Notes: generated by a model not told the origin, from the sequence alone. Counted from the first letter of the stretch, positions 8,188 through 17,496 are shown. The stretch: DNA of 64,000 nt from Asaia sp. W19 (GCF_003994335.1 NZ_PNQZ01000043.1:62001-126000); one strand, 5' to 3'. Translations and numbers: made by a program.

Positions 8188-8317
8188 TTCTCACCTGCCC
8201 CCTCTGCTGCGCGGACCGCCCATCGATCAGAGCCATACAGATGATCGTATCCGGGGACGCGCAGATGCACGTATCACGTCGCGTCTTCCCCGACCCAGAG
8301 GGCAGGAATAGCGCGTT

Positions 8318-9862
8318 TCAAAAGCGGTAATTTGCCCAGCCGGCAAAAAAATCCGAGCTTGTATAACCGGCGCGCGTGAGCGCAGGTCCAGCCTGTAAAT
8401 GCTCGTAGCGTCCAGTGAACGTCAGGCGTGGCGTCCAGGTGAAGACCGCCTGAGCGCGCGTCGACTGGGCCACACGGCGCGCGCGCGTGTTCTGTGTTCC
8501 CGCAAAGGCTGTCCCGTTGGCACGATACACCGCATCGAGCACGGTCGCACGCCAAGCAAATTGATGCTCGATCGTCAGACGCAGACTTTCCAACGGAGAA
8601 ACAGTGATATTCGGCGCCAGGGCAACAAGGTTCGTCGGGGTCAGAAAAAGCTGGTAGCTATAATAGATGTTATTGCCGAACGGGGCGAGCGCATTGCGCA
8701 TTGTGCCCTTTCCGAACGCGCCGCCACCACTGGCATAATCGGCATGGAAACCGATACGCGGCGATGTGGGCGCCTTGCCCAGCCGATAAGTCTGCGCAAG
8801 AAAAAACTGCCAGGCCGCGATCGTGCGCCCGTCGTAATGGCCGCCCTGATAATTGCCGACCCAGTCGATCGTCAGCCGCTGTACATCCCCCCAGAGCCTG
8901 ACCCCGTAATACATCCGGTCCTCACGCGCCGGGCCTGTGCCCCAGACCGCACGCCTGTTGCGCAAACGCCATACGAAGGGATCGAGGTAAAGCTTGGATT
9001 TACCGAGGAAATCCTTGGGGATTACCAACCCGCCGGTGCCGCCGGAGAAGCGGATCCCGCGATCAACCACATCATCGCGTACACCTCCGCGACCGAGGCG
9101 CGTATAGCGGAAATCGAAGAAATCTCCCCGGATCATACGGCCGCGCACCCAGAAACGCGTTCCGTTGAGCACGAAGCGAAGCGTGTTGTTGTCCCGCTGC
9201 GACGTCATGAGATTGGCGCCGTCCGTGAATTCCTGGCGGCCATAGCGCGCGCCGATGTTCACGGCTTTCAAGGGCGCGTCAGCCTCGGCAAAATATTGCT
9301 GAAGCACGAGCTTGTTGCGCATCGAGGCTGCGGGAGTTCCGATATTGGGGCCGGAAATGCCACCGTGAGCGAGTTCGCCGAAGGCACGGAAATAGCGTGT
9401 GATATGTAGATCCGCCCCTCCCACAAGCCGCATGATGTCCTGCCTCTGGCGTGGCCCCTTACGCAGATTGGGGTTGCCCGTCTGGTTGAGCCGCAGTCGC
9501 ATTTCACCCGAAAACGTCAGATAGATGTTCTGGGAGCGATTGAGCGGCAGGAATTTGAGTCGATCGAGAAAGTCGCGACGGTTTTTCGCATCGCGCATCT
9601 TCGTCCAGTCCTCGGCCCAGCGCGAGAGGTTGTAGCCCGACGTCGTAAGCCCGTCCCCCGCTGCGGGAGCAGGATAGGCACTGACCGCCGGTTCGGCAGG
9701 CGCGCGTGTCTGTGATGTCGGATCGGGAGCCGGGTTATGCCCCTGGGCCAGGGCCTGGCAGCCCGGTGTCAGCATACCAAGCGCCAGCACACCAAGCGCC
9801 GTGCCGCAATATATGACGCGCCGCGTCCGGAAAGACTGGGGGAAAGAGAACCAATCTGGCAT
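8318..9862 (-). CDS. Alginate-export-family outer membrane porin
   Basis: The 514-residue protein has a signal sequence (basic RTRR, hydrophobic VIYCGTALGVLALGMLTPG, cleavage near ALAQG) and then an Alginate_exp-type beta-barrel: many alternating strands, YLTFSGEMRLRLNQTGN early in the barrel, and a C-terminal phenylalanine (WANYRF) typical of BAM substrates. Family members are outer membrane channels, not only for alginate. The ATG lies 18 bases after the dctA stop on the same strand, so the porin is probably co-transcribed with the dicarboxylate importer, pointing to a role in organic acid uptake. Substrate is inferred from context. Confidence 0.8.
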   Translation of the reverse strand: MPDWFSFPQSFRTRRVIYCGTALGVLALGMLTPGCQALAQGHNPAPDPTSQTRAPAEPAVSAYPAPAAGDGLTTSGYNLSRWAEDWTKMRDAKNRRDFLDRLKFLPLNRSQNIYLTFSGEMRLRLNQTGNPNLRKGPRQRQDIMRLVGGADLHITRYFRAFGELAHGGISGPNIGTPAASMRNKLVLQQYFAEADAPLKAVNIGARYGRQEFTDGANLMTSQRDNNTLRFVLNGTRFWVRGRMIRGDFFDFRYTRLGRGGVRDDVVDRGIRFSGGTGGLVIPKDFLGKSKLYLDPFVWRLRNRRAVWGTGPAREDRMYYGVRLWGDVQRLTIDWVGNYQGGHYDGRTIAAWQFFLAQTYRLGKAPTSPRIGFHADYASGGGAFGKGTMRNALAPFGNNIYYSYQLFLTPTNLVALAPNITVSPLESLRLTIEHQFAWRATVLDAVYRANGTAFAGTQNTRARRVAQSTRAQAVFTWTPRLTFTGRYEHLQAGPALTRAGYTSSDFFAGWANYRF

Positions 9863-9880
9863 GACACGTGTCCCAGGTGA

Positions 9881-11227
9881 TCACTCAGGAATGACGGGCG
9901 GCGCTGCCAGACCCGATTGCTCGCCACGCAACGCCAGAGCGAGCTTGCTACGGTCCAGAACGCCCTCCCACCGTGCGACGACAATTGTCGCGACGGCATT
10001 GCCGATGAAGTTGGTGAGGCTGCGGCATTCGCTCATGAATCGATCGACACCAAGAATAAGCGCGATCCCTGCGACAGGGATCGTCGGCAGGATGGACAAT
10101 GTCGCAGCAAGGGTGATGAAGCCCGCCCCCGTGACTCCGGCCGCGCCCTTCGAAGACAGCATGGCCATGCCCAGCAGCAGGATCTGCTGCCCGAAGCTGA
10201 GATGAATGTCATAGGCCTGCGCAATGAACAGCGCAGCAAGCGTCATGTAGATATTCGTTCCGTCAAGATTGAACGAATAGCCCATGGGCACCACGAGCCC
10301 GACGATGCTTTTCGGGCATCCAGCGGATTCCATTTTTGCCATCAGGCTGGGCAGCGCGCTCTCAGAGGAAGACGTGCCGAGAACCAGAAGCAACTCGGCG
10401 CGGAGATAGGCGATCAGACGAAGGATCGAGAATCCGGCAAGGCGACCGACAATGCCGAGAACGACGAAGACGAACAGGAAGGCGGTCAGATAGAAGGTGA
10501 CAACGAGCGTGGCGAGATCGGCTAGGCTCGAAGCCCCGTATTTGCCCACTGTGAAGGCCATGGCACCGAACGCACCGATCGGAGCCGCCTTCATCAGAAT
10601 GGCGACAATACGGAACGCGACCGCCGAAATCTCCTCCAGCACATCATAGACGCGCGCGCCGCGCTCGCCCATCAGCGCCAGACCGATACCGGTCAGGATT
10701 GCGACGAAGAGGGCCTGGAGAATGTTTCCGGTCGTGAGCGCAGAGACGAAGGTATCAGGTATGATATTGAGAACGAACTCAGTGATGCTGCTCTCATGAG
10801 CCTTGCCGATATAGCCTGCGACGCTTGCTGCGTTCTCACCGGCACCCCCGATTTTGGCGTGGATGCCCGCCCCTGGCCTGATCACATTGGCCGTGATCAG
10901 ACCGACAACGAGAGCGAAGGTCGAGAAGAACAGGAAGTAACCGAATGTCTTCCCCGCTACACGCGCAACGGCACGCAGATCACGCATGCCTGCAATACCG
11001 GTGACGATAGTAAGGAAAATGACAGGCGGAATGATCATCTTCACGAGACGAATGAAGCCGTCTCCGAATGGCCGGAGCGCCTGCCCTGTCTCGGGAGCGA
11101 AGTGACCGATAAGCGACCCCGCCACGATCGCTGCCAGAACCTGAAAATAGGTGTGGCGCCAGAAGGGCTTGCGATGCTCCGCTGGTGCGGCCTCGCTGGG
11201 TTCCGGAAAGGTCGGATCTAGTTTCAT
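9881..11227 (-). CDS. dctA: C4-dicarboxylate transport protein, DctA (SDF family)
   Basis: Inner membrane symporter that imports succinate, fumarate and malate with protons or sodium. The 448-residue protein has eight or more hydrophobic segments, starting [17 protein letters not shown] near residue 28. Family motifs are the [13 protein letters not shown] reentrant loop, [15 protein letters not shown], and [17 protein letters not shown] in the second reentrant hairpin. Length matches DctA (about 430-445). The leader contains an inverted repeat 39 bases upstream. It is followed after 18 bases by an outer membrane porin gene. No adjacent dctBD sensor/regulator genes are present. Confidence 0.93.
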   Translation of the reverse strand: MKLDPTFPEPSEAAPAEHRKPFWRHTYFQVLAAIVAGSLIGHFAPETGQALRPFGDGFIRLVKMIIPPVIFLTIVTGIAGMRDLRAVARVAGKTFGYFLFFSTFALVVGLITANVIRPGAGIHAKIGGAGENAASVAGYIGKAHESSITEFVLNIIPDTFVSALTTGNILQALFVAILTGIGLALMGERGARVYDVLEEISAVAFRIVAILMKAAPIGAFGAMAFTVGKYGASSLADLATLVVTFYLTAFLFVFVVLGIVGRLAGFSILRLIAYLRAELLLVLGTSSSESALPSLMAKMESAGCPKSIVGLVVPMGYSFNLDGTNIYMTLAALFIAQAYDIHLSFGQQILLLGMAMLSSKGAAGVTGAGFITLAATLSILPTIPVAGIALILGVDRFMSECRSLTNFIGNAVATIVVARWEGVLDRSKLALALRGEQSGLAAPPVIPE

Positions 11228-11265
11228 ATGGGCCCCTGCTTTCCGATCGCTTCCAGATAAATCAA

Positions 11266-11283
11266 GATTACAAAACTGTAATC
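11266..11283. promoter_or_regulatory. Candidate operator in dctA leader
   Basis: GATTACA (11266-11272) and TGTAATC (11277-11283) form an exact 7-4-7 inverted repeat in AT-rich DNA, 39-56 bases upstream of the dctA ATG. Size and symmetry fit a dimeric repressor or activator site; the regulator is unknown. Confidence 0.45.
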
Positions 11284-11391
11284 ACGAATGCACTAAACAA
11301 AGTCTTGCAGAAGGCAAAAGCACATTTTGTTGACGAGATAAATCGCCGAATGGTCCAGTTCGACTAAAGACACAAAAGGAGGCGACACAAA

Positions 11392-11424
11392 AAGAAATAC
11401 CCGGCCTTAAGCCGGGTATTTCTT
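11392..11424 (-). terminator. Rho-independent terminator downstream of glk
   Basis: A perfect 14-bp stem (AAGAAATACCCGGC and its complement) with a 5-base loop. On the minus strand the stem is followed directly by TTTTT, giving a classic intrinsic terminator for glk, which ends about 110 bases upstream. Confidence 0.85.
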
Positions 11425-11535
11425 GCAGATGCTTCGCATGGTTACCGTGCAGGCACGGCCTGAGCCACGTCAGACACGACGGCCGCCAGGCCCTGCCTAC
11501 CGGTGATTGGCCGAGCGCGTGACGGGGCTCCGGCC

Positions 11536-12510
11536 TTACAGCTCGGGATGGTCTGAAGCAAAGGCTGCGGCGGCGCCAAAGAGACCAGGCTGGGGATGGG
11601 TGATGATCTTGACCGGCATGTCGCCCATCATGCTCTCGAAGCGGCCTTTGGCCACAAAACGCTCGGCAAATCCGGAATGCGGGAGGCGATCGGCCACGCG
11701 CAGCCCGAGCCCGCCCGCAATCACGACACCTTGGGCGCGATGCGCAAGGGCCAGATCCCCCGCGACGGCACCAAGAGAGAGGAAGAAGCGCTCGAGCGCC
11801 GCAGCCGCCATCGAATCACGCCCCTCCATCGCCATTTCCCAAAGCGCCTTGTTGTCACGCATGGTGATCGGCAGGCCCTGCATTTCGGTGATGGTTTCAT
11901 AGATATTGGTCAGGCCGGGTCCAGACACGATACGCTCCGCCGAGACACGACGGAAACGGCGACGCAGGGCACGCAGGATCTTGTCCTCGAACTCGTCCAG
12001 CGGCGCGAAATCGATATGCCCCCCTTCGGTTTCGATGACGAAATACTGGCCCTTGCGGCGAAGCAGGCAGGCAGCACCGAGGCCGGTGCCCGGACCAACG
12101 ATCGTCGTCGTGCCTTCGGTGGGGAGCGGCCGGTCCGGCCCGCACAGATGCTCAAGATACTTGTCGTCGATCTGGGCCACAGCATGACCCACGGCGCCAA
12201 AATCATTGACGAGAGTAAAGTCCTCCAGATGCAGACGCTCTGCCAGCATGGCCGGCTGAATGATCCAGGGGTTATTGGTCATCTTGAGCGTTTCGCCCTG
12301 GATCGGACAGGCAATGGCCATGCCCGCATAACGGGGCAGAGGATGATCCAGTGTGCGCCCGAAAGCCTCCCAGGCAAGAGCCAGACTTGCATGATCTGCC
12401 GTACGGAGGGTTGTTGCCTCGCCCAGCTCGACAACACGGCCCTGATCGACCTTGGCGATCGCAAAACGTGCGTTCGTTCCGCCAATATCGATAGTGACAA
12501 TATCCTGCAT
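11536..12510 (-). CDS. glk: Glucokinase
   Basis: ATP-dependent phosphorylation of glucose to glucose 6-phosphate in the cytoplasm. The protein belongs to the bacterial Glk family: N-terminal phosphate loop DIGGTNARFAIA, GAVGHAVAQ, GPGTGLGAA and ETEGGHIDFAP, which carries the sugar-contacting Glu and His. The ORF extends upstream to a TTG at 12582, but ATG 12510 has GGAG six bases ahead and begins at the phosphate loop as in relatives, giving 324 residues, the usual length. It is followed by a strong terminator and appears to be a single-gene unit. Confidence 0.92.
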   Translation of the reverse strand: MQDIVTIDIGGTNARFAIAKVDQGRVVELGEATTLRTADHASLALAWEAFGRTLDHPLPRYAGMAIACPIQGETLKMTNNPWIIQPAMLAERLHLEDFTLVNDFGAVGHAVAQIDDKYLEHLCGPDRPLPTEGTTTIVGPGTGLGAACLLRRKGQYFVIETEGGHIDFAPLDEFEDKILRALRRRFRRVSAERIVSGPGLTNIYETITEMQGLPITMRDNKALWEMAMEGRDSMAAAALERFFLSLGAVAGDLALAHRAQGVVIAGGLGLRVADRLPHSGFAERFVAKGRFESMMGDMPVKIITHPQPGLFGAAAAFASDHPEL

Positions 12511-12634
12511 CGCTTGCTCCAGGGTGCCGGGAGCAGCCTCTGGCGGGGCCGCTCCGCACGGTTTTTCCGAGTTTCGTGACAAAGCACTCGCAGGCTACAC
12601 GGCCTGCGTCAACACCCCCGGTGACAAATCGCGC

Positions 12635-13441
12635 TCAGCGCGGTGTCTGTTTGACTTTTGCTCGACGCAGAAGGAAATGCGCGATCGGACGCGGCACGAT
12701 GGCGGAAAGAAACTTGAGCCCCAGAAAGAGGCGCGGAAAGACCAGAACCGCCTGATTGCGTTGGGCCGCCCGCGCAATTCTGGCCGCTGCATCTTCGGCT
12801 GAAACCAGTAGCGGGCGCGCGCCGTCCAGCCTTTGGCTCATCGCGGTATCGATATAGCCGGGCTCGATCAGGGTGACACCCACGCCTTGAGGCACCATGG
12901 CGGCATGAAGGCAGGTGGCAAAACGCGCAAGACCCGCTTTGGAACTGCTATAAGCGGAAGCAAAGGGCAGGTCGTGATGCGCTGCCACTGATCCGATAAG
13001 AACGATACGTCCCTCGCCACGCGCCGCCATCATCTGGGCCGCCTCGGTGGCAAGCGTGACGGGCGCCGCATAATTCACAAGAGCCGCCTCCCTCACCGCC
13101 TCGACCGTTTCAGTCAGGGCGCCATCGGGACGTATGTCGGAAACACCAGCATTCAGAATGAGCAGATCGACTGCGCGCTCGGCAGAGCAAACTCGATAAA
13201 GCGCCAATCCTGCATCCAGATCGGACAGGGACAGCGTATGACACGTTACCGCGCTTCCCTGCTCACGACACAAGGCAGCAACAGCGTCGAGCCTGGTCTG
13301 ATCACGGCCCCAGAGCGTCAGGCGCGTGCCCGGCCCGGCGTAATATCTGGCCAAAGCGCGCCCCAGACCGCCCGATGCCCCGGTGATGAGAACATGACCG
13401 GGTGCAAACTCTTTCTTTGCAAATGGATCGGGACGTGACAT
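12635..13441 (-). CDS. Short-chain dehydrogenase/reductase
   Basis: A 268-residue classical SDR with the cofactor motif TGASGGLG near residue 21, the NAGVS stretch, the catalytic Ser in LIGSVAAHH and YSSSK (Tyr-x3-Lys), and EPGYIDTAM after it. Arg in WGRD after strand 2 suggests NADPH preference. The C-terminal 40 residues are hydrophobic and then basic (FLGLKFLSAIVPRPIAHFLLRRAKVK), resembling a membrane-associating tail as in 3-ketosphinganine reductases. It is divergent from the acyltransferase-like gene with about 140 bases between starts. The substrate is unknown; a lipid ketone is a reasonable guess. Confidence 0.85.
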   Translation of the reverse strand: MSRPDPFAKKEFAPGHVLITGASGGLGRALARYYAGPGTRLTLWGRDQTRLDAVAALCREQGSAVTCHTLSLSDLDAGLALYRVCSAERAVDLLILNAGVSDIRPDGALTETVEAVREAALVNYAAPVTLATEAAQMMAARGEGRIVLIGSVAAHHDLPFASAYSSSKAGLARFATCLHAAMVPQGVGVTLIEPGYIDTAMSQRLDGARPLLVSAEDAAARIARAAQRNQAVLVFPRLFLGLKFLSAIVPRPIAHFLLRRAKVKQTPR

Positions 13442-13583
13442 TCAACGCGCTTTCGTCAATGAAACGGAAGCCGGGTTGGACCATGGGGTCAAACCGGCCT
13501 ACCGCGATAGAGAGTGAACCTTGCCGGACGCAGAAGATCCCCGCCAGATTGTCGCTGACCAATCAGTCAGGGAGCGGACCGTC

Positions 13584-14810
13584 ATGGAGCAGATCGTTAT
13601 CGACCCGCCCGTGATCGACTTGCCAGCCCGTCGGCAGGTTGAGGATACGCCATCCAGCGACACCCTGATTGTCCGACCGGTGATCTCTCGTAAAGAGCTG
13701 GACCTGTTTATACGCCTGCCACGTCATCTCTATAAGGGGTTGCCGGGCTATCGGGCGCCGCTCGATATGGAGCAGAACGATCTGCTCAACCCCAAGCGAA
13801 ACGGCATTTTTCGCCATGCCTCCGTGCGCTATTTCATGGCGTGGCGCGACGGCAAACCCGTTGGGCGTATTTCGGCGGTTGTGGATGGCAAGGCTCTCGA
13901 AGCCTGGGATGAGAAGATCGGCTGGTTCGGCGCACTCGATGCCCTGCCCGATCTGAAAATCTTCCGTGCGCTGCTGGATACTGCTGAAGACTGGCTGCGT
14001 GAACAGGGCATGCACCGTATGCGCGGGCCTGTGACGCTGGGCTATCACGGCGAGTCAGGTCTGATGATCGCGGGGCAGCGTGAAGCGCCGATGATCGGAA
14101 CACCATGGCATCCTGAAACCTCCCGCACGTTTCTGGAAGAACTCGGATTCGAGGGAACGCGTGATCTCCTGACGTTCAAGCTCGACCTGACCGATGATCT
14201 GGATGATCGTCATGTCGTGCCTGGCGCGCTGAAGCCGGGCGAAGGCAAGCTGGGCGATGTCACCGTGTCGCATCTTTCCAAGAAGCAGATCACGGCGCAG
14301 GGGGAAGTCCTTCGGTCGCTTTATAACGATGCCTGGGCAGGCACCTACAACTTCGTGCCCCTCCAGGATTACGAGATGGCGGATCTGATCAACCAGCTCA
14401 AACTGGTCCTGCGCCCGGAGCATTACGTCCAGATCGACCGCGCCGGTGAGCCTGCAGCCATGGCTCTGGTGGTGCCGAACATCTTCGACATCACCCGGGA
14501 TATCGACGGTGCCCCTTCACCTCTGGGCTGGGCGAAACTTGGAACCCGCTTGCTGGCTCATCGGTTCGAGTCCGCTCGTGTCATTCTGCTTGGGGTCTCG
14601 CACACGGTGCGCGGCACGTTGCTTGGCGCGTTGATGCCGTCACTGGCAATCGACGAACTCATCCGACGTCGCGCCACCCTGCCCTATAAGTCAGTCGAGC
14701 TCGGCTGGATCCTCGATACGAACACGCCGATGCTCAACCTCGTCAAACGCCTCGTGCCTGAGCCAAATAAGGTGCATCGCGTATACGAGAAAGATATCGC
14801 CTTAAACTGA
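13584..14810 (+). CDS. GNAT-like acyltransferase family protein (YghO/bacterial ceramide synthase-like)
   Basis: A protein of 408 residues related to a large family often annotated as N-acetyltransferase or dATP pyrophosphohydrolase, which includes YghO and the bacterial ceramide synthase of Caulobacter. Visible landmarks are FIRLPRHLYKGLPGYRAPL near the N terminus, FMAWRDGKPVGRISAVVD, GPVTLGYHGESGLM, and the C-terminal part with a GNAT-like segment (RVILLGVSHTVRGTLLGALM). ATG 13584 with GGGAG upstream is preferred to TTG 13521. It is divergent from an SDR with a membrane-type tail. Fatty acyl transfer to a sphingoid base is a hypothesis; no serine palmitoyltransferase gene is in the window. 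Confidence 0.65.
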   Translation: MEQIVIDPPVIDLPARRQVEDTPSSDTLIVRPVISRKELDLFIRLPRHLYKGLPGYRAPLDMEQNDLLNPKRNGIFRHASVRYFMAWRDGKPVGRISAVVDGKALEAWDEKIGWFGALDALPDLKIFRALLDTAEDWLREQGMHRMRGPVTLGYHGESGLMIAGQREAPMIGTPWHPETSRTFLEELGFEGTRDLLTFKLDLTDDLDDRHVVPGALKPGEGKLGDVTVSHLSKKQITAQGEVLRSLYNDAWAGTYNFVPLQDYEMADLINQLKLVLRPEHYVQIDRAGEPAAMALVVPNIFDITRDIDGAPSPLGWAKLGTRLLAHRFESARVILLGVSHTVRGTLLGALMPSLAIDELIRRRATLPYKSVELGWILDTNTPMLNLVKRLVPEPNKVHRVYEKDIALN

Positions 14811-14825
14811 TCGAGCGTCGATGCG

Positions 14826-14920
14826 CACGAGCCCGAAGGCGCAGTGCCTTCCGCTCGGGCGCGCTCTTCGAGCCTGCGATCCGAACCGGGCGCCTGCATT
14901 GACCCTGCGCGCTCGCAGGG
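14826..14920. terminator. Hairpins between convergent acyltransferase-like gene and thiL
   Basis: Two strong stem-loops lie between the convergent genes: GCCCGA plus AGGC pairing with GCCT and TCGGGC (about 14830-14860, one bulge), and CCCTGCG/CGCAGGG with loop CGCT (14903-14920). No T-runs follow. A bidirectional termination role is likely; a small structured RNA is possible but unsupported. Confidence 0.4.
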
Positions 14921-14972
14921 CTGTTCCAGCAACCGGCGGAAAGGACGCCTGAACCGTCCCTCCCTTCAACGG

Positions 14973-15917
14973 TCAGAAATGCTGCCAGCCCTTGCGTGTC
15001 AGATTTACGTCACGTCCAGCGCCGTTCAGCACCCGCACACCGCTTCCCTCACGCACATGTCCGATAGGGGTCGCTTCAAGCCCCGACTGTCGGGATGCCT
15101 GACGGATCGCATCGGAGGCCTCTTCAGGCGCTGTGAAGAGAAGCTCGTAGTCATCCCCGCCGGTCAGGCAAGTTTCGAGCCAGGCCCCGCCAAGCGCTCT
15201 TACCTGCGGTGAAAGCGGCACCGCCTCCGCCTCGATATCGATCCCTACCCCGCTTTCATGGGCAAGATGCCCTGCATCCTGCACGAGGCCGTCAGAGACA
15301 TCCATCCCGGCCGAGGCGAAGTTCTGGACAGGGAACCCGAGACGGGGCTGCGGCAGGCGATAGCGTGCGGTCAGATAGCCATCCGCATCGGGCACCTCTC
15401 CGAGGCGCGCCATGAGCCCCATGGCACCGTCGCCGATCGTTCCTGTCACCCAGAGCCGATCGCCCGGCTTGGCGCCGCACCGACTGACGGCACGCCCGCG
15501 CGCCACTTCTCCGATGATCGTAAGGCTGAGCACGAGCGGACCTCGTGTCCCGGTAGTGTCGCCGCCAAGAAGGCGCACGTCATAAAGCGCCTGATCATGC
15601 GCAAGACCGGCGCTGAAACTGGCAAACCAAAGATCATCGAAGCCGGAAGGGCGGCTGATATTCAGCAGATAGGCGCGCGGTACAGCGCCCATAGCCGCGC
15701 AATCCGACAGGCTCACACGCAGCAATTTGCGGCTCACCGTTTCTGCCGGATCGTCAGGGAGAAAGTGAACGGCTTCCACCAGCGTATCGGTAGAGAGAAT
15801 GAGCTGCCTCCCCTCCGGCACATCCAGAAGGGCCGCGTCATCCCTGAGCCCGAGCGCTCCCTCACCGGCCAACGGCCGAAAGAAGCGCTCGATGAAGTCG
15901 AACTCGCCGCCACTCAT
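14973..15917 (-). CDS. thiL: Thiamine-monophosphate kinase
   Basis: ThiL phosphorylates thiamine monophosphate to the active cofactor thiamine diphosphate with ATP. The 314-residue protein opens with GEFDFIERFFRPLA, then GLRDDAALLD and STDTLVEAVHF (metal and substrate loops), SLSDCAAMGA, LLGGDTTGTRGPL and, in the C-terminal domain, GMDVSDGLVQDAGHLA and TGGDDYELLF, all standard for the PurM-like ThiL fold. Start ATG 15917 lies one base after the nusB stop, so it is coupled to nusB. Gene order nrdR-nusB-thiL is common in alphaproteobacteria, here without the rib genes often between them. Confidence 0.94.
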   Translation of the reverse strand: MSGGEFDFIERFFRPLAGEGALGLRDDAALLDVPEGRQLILSTDTLVEAVHFLPDDPAETVSRKLLRVSLSDCAAMGAVPRAYLLNISRPSGFDDLWFASFSAGLAHDQALYDVRLLGGDTTGTRGPLVLSLTIIGEVARGRAVSRCGAKPGDRLWVTGTIGDGAMGLMARLGEVPDADGYLTARYRLPQPRLGFPVQNFASAGMDVSDGLVQDAGHLAHESGVGIDIEAEAVPLSPQVRALGGAWLETCLTGGDDYELLFTAPEEASDAIRQASRQSGLEATPIGHVREGSGVRVLNGAGRDVNLTRKGWQHF

Positions 15918-15918
15918 G

Positions 15919-16422
15919 TCAGGAGACGTCAGCCGCGTCCCCGATCGCCTTGCGCTTTTTAACCAACGTGTCGAGCACACCATTCACAAGGCGGGCTTCG
16001 TCGCCGGAGAAAAAGCCATGAGCGACGTCGAGATATTCGTTGATGACGACGCGGCTGGGAATGTCCTCGCCCAATTCCCATACCGCTGCGCGCAGCAGGG
16101 CACGCAGGACAGGGTCGAGACGCATCAGAGGCCAGGTCGAGGGTAGAGCGCCGCTCAGCACTTCATCAATGTGATCCTGGGCGAGGGTTGCGCCCTTGAC
16201 GACCAGACCGAACAGACGGAAATCCGCATCAGGTACGTAGCCCTCCTCGAAGCCCTCCTCATTGCTGCCAGCAAGACGGTGACGCTGGAACTGACTGATG
16301 ACCGTCTCGGCATTCTCCCCTCCCTGCTCGCACTGGAACAGCGCCTGTACGGCCGCCACCCGGGCAACGGTGCGCGAGCGCTTGGGCGCATTCTGGTTCT
16401 TGGGCTGGTCTGTCATCGTCAT
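15919..16422 (-). CDS. nusB: Transcription antitermination factor NusB
   Basis: RNA-binding antitermination factor that acts with NusE on boxA sequences in rRNA operons. The 167-residue all-helical protein shows [13 protein letters not shown] at the N terminus, then [21 protein letters not shown] and [29 protein letters not shown], the conserved C-terminal half. AAGGAAGT precedes ATG 16422. The start overlaps the nrdR stop (ATGA) and the stop is one base before thiL, so the three genes form a tight operon. Confidence 0.95.
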   Translation of the reverse strand: MTMTDQPKNQNAPKRSRTVARVAAVQALFQCEQGGENAETVISQFQRHRLAGSNEEGFEEGYVPDADFRLFGLVVKGATLAQDHIDEVLSGALPSTWPLMRLDPVLRALLRAAVWELGEDIPSRVVINEYLDVAHGFFSGDEARLVNGVLDTLVKKRKAIGDAADVS

Positions 16423-16925
16423 ACTTCCTTGTCTTTCCCGTGCTCACCCGACGGCGAAAGAGGGCTACCCTCCTCGCCTGGCCGCATATCCGTGAGGAGC
16501 TTCGAGAAAGCCTCTACCTCGCGAAAATCGCGATATACACTTGCAAAGCGCACATAAGCGACACCGTCGATACTGTGCAATGCATCCATCGCCAATTCGC
16601 CGATACGCGAGGAAGAAATTTCGGCTTCGCCGGAGGCTTCGAGCTGACGGACCAACCCGTTGACGATGCGCTCCTGGCGCTCTTCCTCCACCGGGCGTTT
16701 GCGCAGGGCAATACGAATGGAGCGCGCGAGCTTGTCGCGGTCGAATGGAACACGGCGGCCATCCATCTTCGTCACGACTAGTTCACGCAGCTGGACCCGT
16801 TCGATCGTCGTGAAGCGTTGCGCACATGCCGCACAGACACGTCGACGCCTGATTGCGGCGCCATCATCTGTCGAACGACTATCCTTGACCTGCGTATCTT
16901 CATGGCCGCAGAACGGACAATTCAT
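16419..16925 (-). CDS. nrdR: Transcriptional repressor NrdR
   Basis: NrdR senses ATP/dATP and represses ribonucleotide reductase genes by binding NrdR boxes. The 168-residue protein has an N-terminal zinc ribbon (CPFCGH and CAAC, with VKDSR and RRRRVC between) and an ATP-cone from about residue 49 ([20 protein letters not shown]). Start ATG 16925 directly precedes NCPFCG, where NrdR proteins begin, and AGGGGGA lies upstream; the ORF would otherwise extend to 17006. It overlaps nusB by 4 bases. No nrd genes are in this window. Confidence 0.95.
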   Translation of the reverse strand: MNCPFCGHEDTQVKDSRSTDDGAAIRRRRVCAACAQRFTTIERVQLRELVVTKMDGRRVPFDRDKLARSIRIALRKRPVEEERQERIVNGLVRQLEASGEAEISSSRIGELAMDALHSIDGVAYVRFASVYRDFREVEAFSKLLTDMRPGEEGSPLSPSGEHGKDKEV

Positions 16926-16999
16926 GTGAGTTTCCCCCTGATGGGCAGATGATGGCACGACCCCGACCCGTGGCCGGGGGCGCAGAAAGGAGCGTATCA

Positions 17000-17482
17000 G
17001 TGACAAGAGTGCAAGCTATTCTGGCATCTCTCGTGACAGTTTGCATGGCAGGTGCCGCGTCATTCCCATCCGTGGCGCTGGCCCAGACGGATGATAACAA
17101 CCTTCCGGGCCAGAAAAACGCCAATCGCGACATCACGATCGAAGGCTGGATGCGACGCGCGCCGCATTTCCCCGGTCTGGCCGCTGCCTATTTCACCATC
17201 GTCAACAAGGGACACGAGGCGCATCTGATCTCGGGGGTCAGTTCTCCCGATTGCAGCGCCATCGAGGCCTTTCACAGCGAGCAGGAAGTGACCAGCCACA
17301 CAGCCAATCTGTTTTCACATTTCACGATCCCTGCCGAGATGACGATGGTGTTCCCCGAGGGAGGCTATCACCTGATCTGTCGTGATTTCCCGGACGGGCC
17401 GAAGCCGGGGCAGTCAATTCCGCTGACCTTCAACTTCCTGGGCGGCACATCCGCGACAGTGACCTTCCTGCTGAAAGAATAA
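17000..17482 (+). CDS. Secreted PCu(A)C-like (DUF461) protein with altered metal ligands
   Basis: A 160-residue exported protein. GTG 17000 is the likely start because AAAGGAG lies 7 bases upstream and the product then has a clean signal peptide cleaved near VALA-QTDD. The mature part matches the periplasmic copper chaperone PCu(A)C family: [23 protein letters not shown], then [12 protein letters not shown] and [15 protein letters not shown]. The usual copper ligands H(M)x10Mx21HxM are not intact: the first His lacks its Met partner and the terminal HLM reads HLIC. It may bind another metal or have lost binding. It is divergent from nrdR and convergent with recQ. Confidence 0.75.
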   Translation: MTRVQAILASLVTVCMAGAASFPSVALAQTDDNNLPGQKNANRDITIEGWMRRAPHFPGLAAAYFTIVNKGHEAHLISGVSSPDCSAIEAFHSEQEVTSHTANLFSHFTIPAEMTMVFPEGGYHLICRDFPDGPKPGQSIPLTFNFLGGTSATVTFLLKE

Positions 17483-17496
17483 CTCCCCGGACGGTC

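Larger units (their letters stand above)
11228..11535. other. 308-bp intergenic region between dctA and glk
   Basis: No gene is recognised. The left part is AT-rich and is the dctA leader with the inverted repeat at 11266-11283. The right part contains the strong hairpin at 11392-11424. Confidence 0.6.

Noticed and set aside
8399-9409. 336-codon rightward ORF
   Set aside because: Antisense to the porin gene, which has a signal peptide and barrel features; the ORF has no recognisable domain.
11440-11536. Open frame continuing past the glk stop in another frame, as if glk were frameshifted
   Set aside because: Glk already has its full family length and C terminus; the extra frame codes a low-complexity Ala/Arg-rich tail with no similarity to the family.
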